Assembly (NCBI GenBank): GCA_043228905.1
Contig: JBHGNT010000020.1
Coordinates: 1,550,001-1,614,000, forward strand
From: Azolla caroliniana
Lineage: Eukaryota > Polypodiophyta
Direction: 5' to 3'
Length of the DNA: 64,000 bases
The position numbers and the translations under genes were made by a program. Below, one piece after another: positions 7,806-17,190 of this stretch. Within the stretch, counting starts at the first letter, position 1; each line of letters starts with the position of its first letter. The notes below the pieces were generated by a model. The model was not told the DNA's origin. It worked only from the letters and a program-made list of their open reading frames with translations, and did no database searches.

Positions 7806-10699
7806 TCAAACTTCTCACGGAGTTTCGCGACGTATTCGCCTGGTCATACGAAGACATGCGAGGGCTGGACCCTCAGTTATATCAGCATCAGATCCACTTA
7901 GGCAAGGACGCGAAACCAGTGGCGCAACGACGTTACCGAATGAACCCCAACTACGCCGCCAAAGTGAAGGAGGAAATCGACAAACTCCTAAGAGTGGGCT
8001 TCATCCGGCCGGTAAAGAAAGCGACGTGGCTGAGCCCCATCGTCGTCGTCCCAAAGAAGAACGGTAAAATCCGTGTGTGTGTAGATTACAGGAAACTAAA
8101 TGCCGCCACAATTACGGATGCATTCCCTCTTCCGTTCACGGATGGAGTACTGGATGCCGTCGCCGGCCATGAAGTTTATAGCTTTTTAGACGGGTTCAGC
8201 GGGTACAATCAAATCCGGATGCACCCGGACGACCAGGAAAAGACAGCGTTCGTCACCGAATGGGGGGTGTTTGTGGCCGAAGTCATGATGTTCGGCCTAA
8301 AAACGGCACCAGCAACGTTCCAGCGAATCATCATGGAGATCTTCGGCGAATACATTCCTGCCTTCATGCAAGTTTTCCTGGATGATTTTGCAGTTTATAG
8401 CCGGGGAAAAGACCATTTGCAGCACCTACGGTTATGCCTTGAAAAGTGTAGGTTATACCGGCTAAGCTTAAACCCAGCAAAATGCATCTTTGGGGTTTCA
8501 AGTGGAATATTGCTGGGACACATTGTAAGTAAGGAGGGCATTGCGGTCGACCCGGACAAAGTAAACGCCATACTAGGGGCACCGGCGCCGAAAACGGCCA
8601 AAGCACTAAGCCGATTCTTAGGACAGATCCGGTGGCACAGCCGGATGCTCCGTCACTTGGCGGACTTGGCGACACCATTACACACCGCGGTACATCGGAC
8701 ACCGTTCCAATGGACGGATACGGAGGATAAGGCATACAATGCCCTGAAGGTACTTTTATCGCAAGCACCTGTCGTGCAGCCTCCGGATTGGAGCAAGGAA
8801 TTTCACGTGTTCGTGGACGCGTCCGACATCGCTATTGGCAGCGCCTTAATGCAACTTACGGAGCCTAAATGGTACCGGCCGGTATATTACGCCAGCCGGA
8901 AGCTGTCCCAAGCGGAGAAGAACTATTCAACGACGGAACGGGAGGCCCTGGGCATGATCTACAGTGTAACAAAGTTTCGTCACTACCTATTGGGAAGGAA
9001 GTTCTCCTTCCATGTGGATCACTCGGCGCTCCTCTACTTAGTTTCCAAGGCGTCCCTGACCGGTAAGTTGGCCCGTTGGACCTTACTGTTGCAGGAGTTC
9101 GAATTCGAGATTTTCCACCGGCCCGGTATCCAGCATGCCGTAGCAGACTACCTGAGCCGGTTAGAGTCCGGAGAACCAGGCGACGGAGTAGCGGATGAAT
9201 TCCCGGACGCGGAGTTATTCCGTATCACCCCGGAAACGGCAGCGGACGACACGGTGGCATCAGAAGATAAATGGCTGACAAACATGCACCAGTTCCTAAG
9301 CACGGGCCTGCCACCGGAGGAAATGAACCGGGACGAGAGGAAACGACTGGCGGTGCAGAGCCGCAATTTCTGTCTGTTACGGGACACTCTCTACCACAAA
9401 GGAGCAGATGGAATATGGAGACGGGCAGTCCGTAGTGACGAGAAGGAAGTAATCTTACGGGAAGCACACTGTGGGGTTGCCGGAGGACACTATGCCGGAG
9501 AAGCGACGGCGAGGAAAGTATGGCAGAGCGGCTTATGGTGGCCCACGACGTTAAAAGACGCCGTCAAGTATGCCAAGGAATGTGACCTATGCCAACGAAT
9601 GGGCCAGCCTACGGAGCAAGCACGGATGCCACACCAACCGGTACTTCCACTAGAGCCATTCCAGAAGTGGGGGTTGGATTTTGTCGGACCGTTCAAGCCA
9701 CCGGCAATGAGAACGGGTAATCGTTATGTCATCGTGGCAACGGATTATTGCACGAAATGGGTGGAAGCTAAGGCCCTGAGAGACAACACCGCGTCATCCA
9801 CAGCAAAATTCCTGTACGAGAACATTTGGTGCCGATATGGATGTCCGATTGAATTGATCAGCGACCAAGGAGGCCACTTCCTCGGCCAGGTAGTGGAAAG
9901 CTTAACAACGTTCTATGCCGTGGTCCATAAAAGAAGCACACCGTACTACCCACAGGCGAACGGGTTAGCGGAATCCACCAACAAAACGCTGCAGAACATT
10001 CTCCGCAAAATCGTCAACGAAAACCGGACGGACTGGGATACAAAGCTCCATAGCGCGCTATGGGCGTACAGAACGGCATACAAAACGAGTATCCGGACAA
10101 CGCCGTTCCGGTTAGCATTCGGCTTAGAAGCGGTCATGCCGGTCGAGTTTCAGGTACCAAGCTTACGGATCCAACTACGGGAACGGCTGAATGAAAAGAA
10201 GTCGGAGGAAATACGGCTAGCAGCACTATGCGAACTGGAGGAGCAACGGCTGGCCAGCATCCTCCACATGGAACTGGAGCAACGACGACGGAAAGCGTTC
10301 GTTGACCGTCATCGGAAAGGTAACGAAAAGATGTTCGAAATCGGAAAGCCGGTTCTAGTATTCCAAACGAGGATGGGCAAAATGCCGGGTAAACTCCGGT
10401 TCAGATGGACAGGCCCGTATTGGCTGACACGGGAATACAACGGGTCCTATCAGATAGGGACACTTGCCGGTGAAGTACTCGGCAAGTGGGTAAACGGATT
10501 TCGACTAAAACCCTATAAAGGACCGATGCCAAAGAACCCGTTTATGCAGCTCACCGGCACTACACCAGGAACCTGTCCGGGATCGGTACGGATCGATCCG
10601 GAAGAAAAAGACGACGGGGAACCCGTAGCAGAGACAAAGGAAGACACGGCAACCCGTAAGGAAAACGGTAAGGGTCCGAAGGGACCTACGGATGTGTAA
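7802..10699 (+). CDS. pol: Pol polyprotein: reverse transcriptase, RNase H, integrase (965 aa)
   Basis: This protein copies the RNA into DNA and integrates it. RT motifs are intact, with the Phe-Leu-Asp-Asp box at residues 192-195. RNase H begins with Phe-Val-Asp-Ala (Asp 339) and has the Thr-Glu-Arg-Glu helix. Integrase has an H2C2 finger and a D, D-35-E core at Asp 626, Asp 688 and Glu 724, followed by a Trp-Thr-Gly-Pro-Tyr (GPY/F) module and no chromodomain. The start at 7802 overlaps the gag stop (ATGA), so it could be made by stop-restart translation. The frame is open further upstream to about 7601, so a -1 shift in gag cannot be excluded. There is no protease at its N-terminus: the sequence enters RT within about 15 residues. 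Confidence 0.9.
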   Translation: MIKLLTEFRDVFAWSYEDMRGLDPQLYQHQIHLGKDAKPVAQRRYRMNPNYAAKVKEEIDKLLRVGFIRPVKKATWLSPIVVVPKKNGKIRVCVDYRKLNAATITDAFPLPFTDGVLDAVAGHEVYSFLDGFSGYNQIRMHPDDQEKTAFVTEWGVFVAEVMMFGLKTAPATFQRIIMEIFGEYIPAFMQVFLDDFAVYSRGKDHLQHLRLCLEKCRLYRLSLNPAKCIFGVSSGILLGHIVSKEGIAVDPDKVNAILGAPAPKTAKALSRFLGQIRWHSRMLRHLADLATPLHTAVHRTPFQWTDTEDKAYNALKVLLSQAPVVQPPDWSKEFHVFVDASDIAIGSALMQLTEPKWYRPVYYASRKLSQAEKNYSTTEREALGMIYSVTKFRHYLLGRKFSFHVDHSALLYLVSKASLTGKLARWTLLLQEFEFEIFHRPGIQHAVADYLSRLESGEPGDGVADEFPDAELFRITPETAADDTVASEDKWLTNMHQFLSTGLPPEEMNRDERKRLAVQSRNFCLLRDTLYHKGADGIWRRAVRSDEKEVILREAHCGVAGGHYAGEATARKVWQSGLWWPTTLKDAVKYAKECDLCQRMGQPTEQARMPHQPVLPLEPFQKWGLDFVGPFKPPAMRTGNRYVIVATDYCTKWVEAKALRDNTASSTAKFLYENIWCRYGCPIELISDQGGHFLGQVVESLTTFYAVVHKRSTPYYPQANGLAESTNKTLQNILRKIVNENRTDWDTKLHSALWAYRTAYKTSIRTTPFRLAFGLEAVMPVEFQVPSLRIQLRERLNEKKSEEIRLAALCELEEQRLASILHMELEQRRRKAFVDRHRKGNEKMFEIGKPVLVFQTRMGKMPGKLRFRWTGPYWLTREYNGSYQIGTLAGEVLGKWVNGFRLKPYKGPMPKNPFMQLTGTTPGTCPGSVRIDPEEKDDGEPVAETKEDTATRKENGKGPKGPTDV

Positions 10700-10711
10700 G
10701 GTCACACACCG

Positions 10712-10724
10712 TCATTAAAGATTG

Positions 10725-10763
<39 letters not shown>

Positions 10764-10772
10764 TAAAAATCG
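10712..10772 (+). repeat. 35-A run flanked by 13-bp imperfect direct repeats
   Basis: Adenines fill 10725-10759. The flanks, TCATTAAAGATTG (10712-10724) and TCATTAAAAATCG (10760-10772), match at 11 of 13 positions. The run lies between the pol stop (10699) and the third frame, where it could be the scar of a polyadenylated-RNA template switch or of a retroposed insertion. Confidence 0.9.
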
Positions 10773-10870
10773 AGGTGTGAACGGGTGTAAAAGCAAGGCG
10801 CGAAAAGGTACGTAGTGGGCATTTAAGAGACGCCACGCTACTTAATACTAAATTGGTACACGACGTGTGC

Positions 10871-13800
10871 ATGCTCGAAAAAGGCGCCAAAACGCACAAA
10901 GAAGAAGCAGAACGCATGGAGACCTTTTCATTTCGCGAGCCAAGAAGCAGCCGAGACGAAGATGACGATCGTTGGCAAAGAGGGAACCGGTACCCACCGG
11001 CACAAGATGTCTGGTACGGAGACAGGCAAGAGAATGATGGCCGGTACGGGAATCGGCGTGATAGCTACGACCGGTATGAGCGATCGGACCGTTATCGAGA
11101 GCCCAACAGGCGACACGAGCAATACGACAGAGACCATTCCCCTGGTTACCGAAGGCACCAGGAGGACTACGGCCGATGTTACGATCCACCACGGCCGGAC
11201 TACCGAAATAAACATAAGAATAATAAGAAACGTAACTTCAAGAAAGGTGGTCACCCTAGGGACCCGGAACATGGAATCCCAAGGAGCCAACCGGCACATA
11301 ACGCACCACTCGCTACGGGACCAACTCCGGCAACCAGCAATGCTGAATCCAGCAATACCCGTAAAGAGTACTGCTACTACTGCAGGCAGGAAGGCCACTA
11401 CAGTAACCAGTGCCCGGTAAAGAGCTACGAGAAACGACCAGCAGTTAATATGGTGGTTCCGGAAGTGACGGATGTACAGCAAGTAACCACACGGTCGAAA
11501 GGCATGGCCAAAGAGTGGGAAACACAAGAGGCCATACGAAAACAGGCGACGGAATGGGTGAAGGAAGCCAATGAAAAGAACGTCGCTGACGCGGAACGGC
11601 AAAAGGCAAATAGCATAGGGAGTGCCGGCGGTAGCCACCCAGAAAACGAGACATGGCAAGCACTGCAAGAATGTCAGATCACGTTGCCGTTAGGAAGACT
11701 CTTGCAGCTCGTGCCGCGATTTACGGAAGGGCTAAAAACGGGCATGACAGACTGCATAGCCCCACCGGCACCAGTCCTCTTCTCAAACCCGGAGGAGGGA
11801 CCGACGGTAGTGGACACTAGCAGTCCGGTGATTACAGCTATTGTCAAAGGGCACGAACTTCCCGGCACCGTAATCGATGGAGGTTCCGGGGTGAACGTAA
11901 TAAGCCTCCGTACGTGTGATGCCTTGGGTATACATGAATGGGAGCCATGCCCGTTCTGGCTACGGATGGCGGATACGAGCTCGGTACGGCCGACGGGCTT
12001 AATACGGAAATTGGAAGTCACCATAGGAGGCCACACATTTCACATCTCGGCTGTCGTGCTGCAGCTACAGGCGCAAGGCGCGTACCCACTATTGCTGGGC
12101 AGACCATGGTTGAAAACAGCACACATCAAGCAAAATTGGCGAAAAAATATGATTACCTTCCGGCGCGGAAAAGCCAAGGTCCGGGTACCGACACAACCAC
12201 GGACGAGCAACGGTAAGGAATGCACACCGCTGTATGCGGAATGTGTGAACATGCTTGAAGGATTGGCAGACGACGAAGAAGCCCAGTACTTGGAGGAACA
12301 TCCGAAGATCGTACCACTCTTCGAGATTGACGTAGCTGAAGCCGTAGCCGCATACTTGCCGCAGCGGGACGACACCGAAGAAGCGATCCGCGCGCTAACA
12401 GGCCTTCCGGAGGGAGGAATCTTTCAGATCGATAACCCAAACTCGGAGCAACTCACCCGATATTTCGGTGAGTACTCTGTTGCCGGCAAAGGCTATCGGA
12501 CGCAGGGCGGCGAAGATCCGCTATTCAGGGAGATAGCTCGAGTGCTCCATGAGTACGGTCACGTGTACCCCCGACCCCCTGTCATGCCAAAAAATCGGGC
12601 AGGGATGATCATAGCCACCTATGAAGGGATTAAGGTGGATTGGCCGGTGTTGATTGCAGACGGGTTGTGCATGGCAATCGACATGATACGAGGGAAGGAC
12701 GGCAAGGAGGGCCGGAAGCTGTGGCACGCCGTAGCTCAATGGATAACATTGCTCGTGCCGCCGGTCGAGACCGTCCAGCCAAAGAAGCGGCCAAGAGTAT
12801 CGGAAGGAAGCACCTCGAAGCCAGCGTCCAAACGGCAGCAGCTGCTGGCGTCAAAGGCGACGAGAGGGAAGAAACGGGTCCAAGAACAGGAGGAGGTGTC
12901 ACCAGTCCCACCCGTCAAGATAACCATACGGAGACCGGGACAGAAGGAACCGGAACCCTTGACGGCACAGAAACATGCCGTGACACAGGAAGAGGAAACG
13001 GAGGAGCCAGAAGAGCACCTCCAACGACGGTCAAGAAGTAGGACCGCCGAGACAGGAGGGGAGCGGTCGTACCCGCGAGAGGCAGAAACGCCCCCAACTC
13101 AACCTGAGCAAACCACAAGGGAAGAACCGGAACCGGTGCGTAGGGAACCGGTCTTGTCGACTTCTATAGAAGTCAGTCCAACGGCTCCGGAGACGGCGAA
13201 AACCGGATCTCAACAGCCGGCGAGCCCAGTCAGAGCACACGGCGGCCAAGGAGTAGAACCTGAACGGCATATGCAGGCACTCAGGCCAGACAAGTCCACA
13301 GGGAATGAGCCGACCCGGCCAGTACAACAACAAGGCACCAGTAGCATGTGGCTACGATGGGTAGGCGAGCAAATCGCCGGAGTGGTGGAGTATATAGAGG
13401 CGGAAGAGAGAACGCACCAGGAACGGTTGCTCGTCACAACCGTAGATCTAGAGACGGCCCGGTCCAGAATCCGGAGCCTTGAACAAGACTTGGACAGGGT
13501 CACAAGGGAAACACAAGTCCAAGCACCGGTGACTCCGGGCAATGTACAGAATAAAGTATCAAATCAACCTGTACATAGCAATCAGACCCCGGCAACGGAA
13601 ACCGTTCCGGAGAGAAATGCGGCACAAGCCCAAGAGCTTGCGGATTTAAAGGATGAGCTAGCTGCCCAAGAAGCGCTGAGGAGCCGCGAAAGAGAATTGA
13701 AGACGGCAGCGGAGGCAGAACTCAAAAAGACTGCTGAGAATCTACGCCGGGCCGAGGAGAGCTTACGGAAAGGCCACCAAGCATACGACCGGCTCAAGGA

Positions 13801-14884
13801 GGAAAAGGAGAAAATGCTGCAAGAGAAGGACAAGCTCCGGAGGAACGCCGAAACAGAAGTAGAGCGCCTGAAAGAGGAACTCCGGCAGGTAAAGGACCGG
13901 GAGGACCGGAACCATCGCCAAATCAACGGCAAGCTCAAACAAAAAACGGAGGAATTTGAGCAATTGCACCGGGAGTATAAACGGTTGCAAACGGAGCACA
14001 AGGAACGGACGGATGAGCTCCGGCAAGCCGTTGATCGGACCGCAACCGCATTCGCCAAGGAACAAGCGGAAAACAAAAGACGGTTGGAAGAGGAGGAGAA
14101 GGTTCGGACAGAGCTCCTCAGGCAACAGCAGGCGGAAAAAGAAAGAGCGGCGGAGGTACTGCAGAGGCTGCAAACGACATATCAAGGGCAGCTGACGCGC
14201 TACAGAGAGCAGGCGGAGGATACGGCAAATCTCATCAAGCAGTTGAAGGAGGAGCGACAAGTGGTGGAAAGCAGAGCACAAATGGGAGCAAGTCGCATCC
14301 AAGATATAATGCGGGCCTGGTTGAACCAGACCAAGAGCTTGATTGACAACGGTTCCGTCAAATGGTGGACCAAGTGGGCCACGAACGCGGCGGAACTCCA
14401 ATTGCTCCGGGCTGACGTAGAGAACCGGCGGAAGGAGGGAGATGATTGCTATATGCTGAATTCTGAAGACTTCACCGGCATAAGAGATGAGCTGGCCGAA
14501 GACTTTCAAGCCTTGGCGGAGGACCAACTAGAGCAAGTCCGGCAACTTGTAGCTCAGCTGGATGACGACAGGCTGGAGGCGCAGATCCAGTTTGAAAGCT
14601 ACGAGAGGTCCCGGATCCGGGGAGAGAAAGAACGAGAACCAGTTACAGTTAACCTCAGTGATGAGGAACCGTTACTGGAAGGAGACCGTACCGGAAGCAG
14701 TCAAACGGAGATGCCGGAGCCAGAAAAACAAACGGAGCAGCAGCAGCAAGCAGAGCAGCCGGAGCAGCCTCAGTCCCAACCGCAACCACAGCAGCAGCAG
14801 CAAGCACAGCCGCAACAACCACAACCGGAAGAACAAGTGGAAATTCTTGAACAAAGTAATTTGGACAATTTGGGTGAACAATGA
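10871..14884 (+). CDS. Third frame: zinc knuckle, retropepsin, long coiled coil (1,337 aa)
   Basis: Residues 15-150 are rich in Arg, Tyr and Asp and look RNA-binding. A CCHC knuckle spans 168-181. A retropepsin-like segment is centred on Asp-Gly-Gly-Ser (Asp 336, codon 11876-11878), with a later Leu-Leu-Gly-Arg-Pro-Trp strand typical of plant element proteases. Residues about 500-640 form an unrecognised Trp-containing globular stretch. Residues about 915-1147 are a strong heptad-like coiled coil (Glu, Lys, Arg, Leu). The C-terminus is Gln/Pro-rich. Knuckle and protease normally lie between gag and RT; here they lie after integrase. The frame is intact for 4 kb in an element with matching LTRs, so it is probably expressed. 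The first in-frame ATG is 10871; 10916 is an alternative. Expression could be by spliced or internal initiation, which is unknown. Confidence 0.85.
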   Translation: MLEKGAKTHKEEAERMETFSFREPRSSRDEDDDRWQRGNRYPPAQDVWYGDRQENDGRYGNRRDSYDRYERSDRYREPNRRHEQYDRDHSPGYRRHQEDYGRCYDPPRPDYRNKHKNNKKRNFKKGGHPRDPEHGIPRSQPAHNAPLATGPTPATSNAESSNTRKEYCYYCRQEGHYSNQCPVKSYEKRPAVNMVVPEVTDVQQVTTRSKGMAKEWETQEAIRKQATEWVKEANEKNVADAERQKANSIGSAGGSHPENETWQALQECQITLPLGRLLQLVPRFTEGLKTGMTDCIAPPAPVLFSNPEEGPTVVDTSSPVITAIVKGHELPGTVIDGGSGVNVISLRTCDALGIHEWEPCPFWLRMADTSSVRPTGLIRKLEVTIGGHTFHISAVVLQLQAQGAYPLLLGRPWLKTAHIKQNWRKNMITFRRGKAKVRVPTQPRTSNGKECTPLYAECVNMLEGLADDEEAQYLEEHPKIVPLFEIDVAEAVAAYLPQRDDTEEAIRALTGLPEGGIFQIDNPNSEQLTRYFGEYSVAGKGYRTQGGEDPLFREIARVLHEYGHVYPRPPVMPKNRAGMIIATYEGIKVDWPVLIADGLCMAIDMIRGKDGKEGRKLWHAVAQWITLLVPPVETVQPKKRPRVSEGSTSKPASKRQQLLASKATRGKKRVQEQEEVSPVPPVKITIRRPGQKEPEPLTAQKHAVTQEEETEEPEEHLQRRSRSRTAETGGERSYPREAETPPTQPEQTTREEPEPVRREPVLSTSIEVSPTAPETAKTGSQQPASPVRAHGGQGVEPERHMQALRPDKSTGNEPTRPVQQQGTSSMWLRWVGEQIAGVVEYIEAEERTHQERLLVTTVDLETARSRIRSLEQDLDRVTRETQVQAPVTPGNVQNKVSNQPVHSNQTPATETVPERNAAQAQELADLKDELAAQEALRSRERELKTAAEAELKKTAENLRRAEESLRKGHQAYDRLKEEKEKMLQEKDKLRRNAETEVERLKEELRQVKDREDRNHRQINGKLKQKTEEFEQLHREYKRLQTEHKERTDELRQAVDRTATAFAKEQAENKRRLEEEEKVRTELLRQQQAEKERAAEVLQRLQTTYQGQLTRYREQAEDTANLIKQLKEERQVVESRAQMGASRIQDIMRAWLNQTKSLIDNGSVKWWTKWATNAAELQLLRADVENRRKEGDDCYMLNSEDFTGIRDELAEDFQALAEDQLEQVRQLVAQLDDDRLEAQIQFESYERSRIRGEKEREPVTVNLSDEEPLLEGDRTGSSQTEMPEPEKQTEQQQQAEQPEQPQSQPQPQQQQQAQPQQPQPEEQVEILEQSNLDNLGEQ

Positions 14885-14899
14885 AGGGGCCGAGAAGGG
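14883..14899 (+). other. Candidate polypurine tract, set back from the LTR
   Basis: GAAGGGGCCGAGAAGGG overlaps the end of the third frame but ends 37 bp before the 3' LTR, whereas a polypurine tract normally abuts it. No other purine run is closer to the LTR. Confidence 0.4.
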
Positions 14900-14936
14900 T
14901 TCGACGTACAAGGTACTGTCCCACGGGCGTGCCATG

Positions 14937-15356
14937 TGTTACCGGCCGGCAAGGAGTCCAAAATACGGAGTGAAGGAATTAATTAGATATGGTTGTAAAT
15001 GAGCATAGTGTGGACGGACGGACTGGAAACGGTATGCCGTTCCAGATCCGGACGGATCCCGAATAGGTGCGAGGGGCACCGTTTTGTACTACGGGCCGGA
15101 AACCTATTTAAAGGCCCGGACCCTATTGTAATGACAGCGGATAATTAATAGAGATTATGATGTTTATACTTCTGTCTTGATTTCCGTTCTGTAATCACTG
15201 TTATATCTTACGCGTGTAATTAACCAAAGCAATCTAATCGTGTAACCTACGTAAGTCGGTGTAATCGTTGAATCTTAATCCTATGCCGTAATCACCCTTT
15301 GGTGAAGTGTCTCCGTGACACCTTGTGTTAGGCCTTGTCCGGCTAAACGAATAACA
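14937..15356 (+). repeat. 3' LTR of the young element
   Basis: This 420-bp copy matches 6045-6464 base for base by eye, including the TATTTAAA box at 15105-15112. It is followed directly by the right GTTCC. Confidence 0.95.
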
Positions 15357-15361
15357 GTTCC
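15357..15361 (+). repeat. Target-site duplication, right copy (GTTCC)
   Basis: This matches 6040-6044. The old element's RNase H frame continues from here in phase. Confidence 0.9.
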
Positions 15362-15713
15362 CAATCCGGTTCGGGGTGAAGGTATTGAGCGAGCGACAAC
15401 GAGGATACGCCCAAGTTAAGCGCGAGCTGTGGGGTATCATTTCGGCAGTCAAGGCCGACAAGGACTATCTGATCGGGATGGAAGTGATTATCAAGACAAC
15501 TGCCTACCAATTCTAGGTATGGTCTCCGGATGCGCAACTCCGAACTTAGCGATGCTTAGGCGGATCGCGTACATCAAGTCCCTGAACTCGGAGATACGAC
15601 ACATCTCCGGGAAGGATAATACCATGGCCAATATGCTTTCAAGGGCGTGGTTCAGTGATGAGGATGGCATGGTTTCGGATAACAAGGAAGTCGACGAGGA
15701 TTTCTTTGGGTAA
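15362..15713 (+). pseudogene. RNase H, second half (old element)
   Basis: The frame resumes with the Ser-Glu-Arg-Gln-Arg-Gly-Tyr motif and the Arg-Glu-Leu-Trp-Gly helix expected after the part ending at 6039. A frameshift near 15500 moves the remainder to another frame, which ends in the characteristic Gly-Lys-Asp-Asn-x-Met-Ala-Asn-x-Leu-Ser segment at the end of retroelement RNase H. Confidence 0.75.
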
Positions 15714-15739
15714 GCCAATGTAACAACAAGAAAGGGGAG

Positions 15740-17147
15740 CACTCCGGCGCTTAATGAATTCGACGAGAGCAAGTACGACGAGGAGTGGCTCCAGATCGGC
15801 GGGTTCCTGAAGGCATTGACATCGGATGCGGCATGGACGAAGGAAGAGGCCAACCGGATTCGAAAGAAAGCGTACCGATTCTTTCTACGGGATGGGAGCA
15901 TATGGAAGCACCCGAAGAAGAGAGACGACATCCCGCTCTGAGTGGTGGCGAAGAAAGAGGAACAGGAAGAATTGCTGACGGCGTACCACGAGAGTCCCTA
16001 GGCCGGACACCGTGGGACATGGGCTACATTCGAAAAGCTAAAGGGGAAATATTGGTGGCCGGGATTATACCGGGACGTGCATAAGTTCGTGATGACTTGC
16101 GAAAGCTGTCAGGTGCACTCCATAGTCCGAAATCAGGACGAGCTCCACCCGACCTATCCCCCGACCGTCCACTTCAAGTGGATGGTGGATCTGGTGACGA
16201 TGACGATGGGGGTAGGGCAGATGCGGTATTTGGTGCTGGCTCGGGAGGACCTGACGAACCAGGTGGAGGGCCGAACGTTGCAGAGCAAAACGACCACGGC
16301 CGTGTGCCGATTTCTGATCGAAGAAGTGGTATGCCGGTACGGGTGTGTAGGTGAGATCGTGGCCGACCGCGGGGAATTGGACGCACAAGAGGCGGAAGAG
16401 TTGTTTGACCAGCTAGGAATTAAACTCTCGCTCACCACGACGTACAATCTGAAGGCTAACGGGAAGGTAGAGCGCGGACACGGGCCGATCGTCAAAGTGT
16501 TGGTACGTGTGGGGGCCAGGTCGGGAATTGGCCGCGGCTCTTACCCTAGGCGTTGTGGGCGGACCGAACTACGCACAGTTCGGTAACCGGGTTCATGCCG
16601 GTAGAGCTAATGTACGGGCAGAAGCCGATCATGCCAACGGAGCAGACAATCTCCTCATGGGCCATGGTGGACTGGAACAACGAGATGAGCTGGGAGGAGC
16701 TGTTAGCGGCACGGATCCGGCAGTTGGAACGAAGACCGAAGGACGTGGACCGAGCCGCGGAGAAGCTACAGGTGGCGAGGGTAAAGAACAAAGGACGGTT
16801 CGACCAGATTCACCGACCAGACCGAAGAAGATCGAGGAAGGTGACTAGGTTCTAGTGTACGACAGCAACCTCGACAACCAGCACCGGGCGACACAAAAGT
16901 TTGCAAGAAGGTGGTTTGGGCCTTATACGGTGACGAGTGCCAACGACAATGGGACCTACCATCTCGCAGAGCTCGACAGGACAAGGATGGCGGTACCGGT
17001 GGCGGGGAAGAGGATCAAAGCATTCAAAAAGCGGCACGAGGCTGAATCGGACCCGGACGACCTGGAAAGCGACAACGACCGGCTCGGAACGAATGCCGAT
17101 CTGGAAGACGAAGGAAGTGTGGGGCGGTCTTCTCCGACAAGAGTCTA
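15740..17147 (+). pseudogene. Decayed integrase of the old element
   Basis: The N-terminal H2C2 finger is visible around 15985-16110, with stops at 15939-15941 and within the His-x-His part. The catalytic core follows, with an Asp in Met-Val-Asp-Leu, an Asp in Val-Ala-Asp-Arg and a Glu in Lys-Val-Glu-Arg. Frameshifts occur near 16540 and a stop near 16853-16855. The C-terminal Arg-Trp-Phe-Gly-Pro-Tyr (GPY/F) module lies in the 16855-17148 frame. Confidence 0.75.
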
Positions 17148-17176
17148 ATTTTGGCGCATACCGGTGGATGCGCGGT

Positions 17177-17190
17177 TAGGTGGGGGCGGA
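17177..17190 (+). other. Polypurine tract of the old element
   Basis: TAGGTGGGGGCGGA is almost all purine and abuts the TG start of the 3' LTR, the canonical plus-strand priming position. Confidence 0.65.

Larger units (their letters stand above)
6045..15356 (+). mobile_element. Young, structurally complete LTR retrotransposon with displaced protease
   Basis: The element is 9,312 bp with 420-bp LTRs that read as identical, TG...CA ends and a 5-bp target duplication. It carries three uninterrupted frames: gag (6516-7805), RT-RNase H-integrase (7802-10699) and a large third frame (10871-14884) with zinc knuckle, retropepsin, coiled coil and Gln-rich tail. RT before integrase and the lack of a chromodomain place it in Ty3/gypsy, nearest to Tat/Athila-type plant elements by the look of the RT entry sequence. 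Protease downstream of integrase is not the normal order. It sits in the RNase H coding region of an older gypsy element in the same orientation. The LTRs indicate very recent movement. Confidence 0.95.

Noticed and set aside
10928-11668. Long antisense open frame (246 codons) in the young element
   Set aside because: It lies wholly opposite the low-complexity start and knuckle of the third frame, has no recognisable domains, and is explained by the skewed codon use of the sense frame.
13763-14527. Antisense open frame (254 codons) opposite the coiled coil
   Set aside because: Leu/Phe-rich antisense frames are expected opposite Glu/Lys-rich coiled-coil coding; there is no independent support.
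10871-14884. Third frame as an envelope gene
   Set aside because: No signal peptide, membrane anchor or cleavage-site pattern is visible; the content is knuckle, protease and coiled coil.
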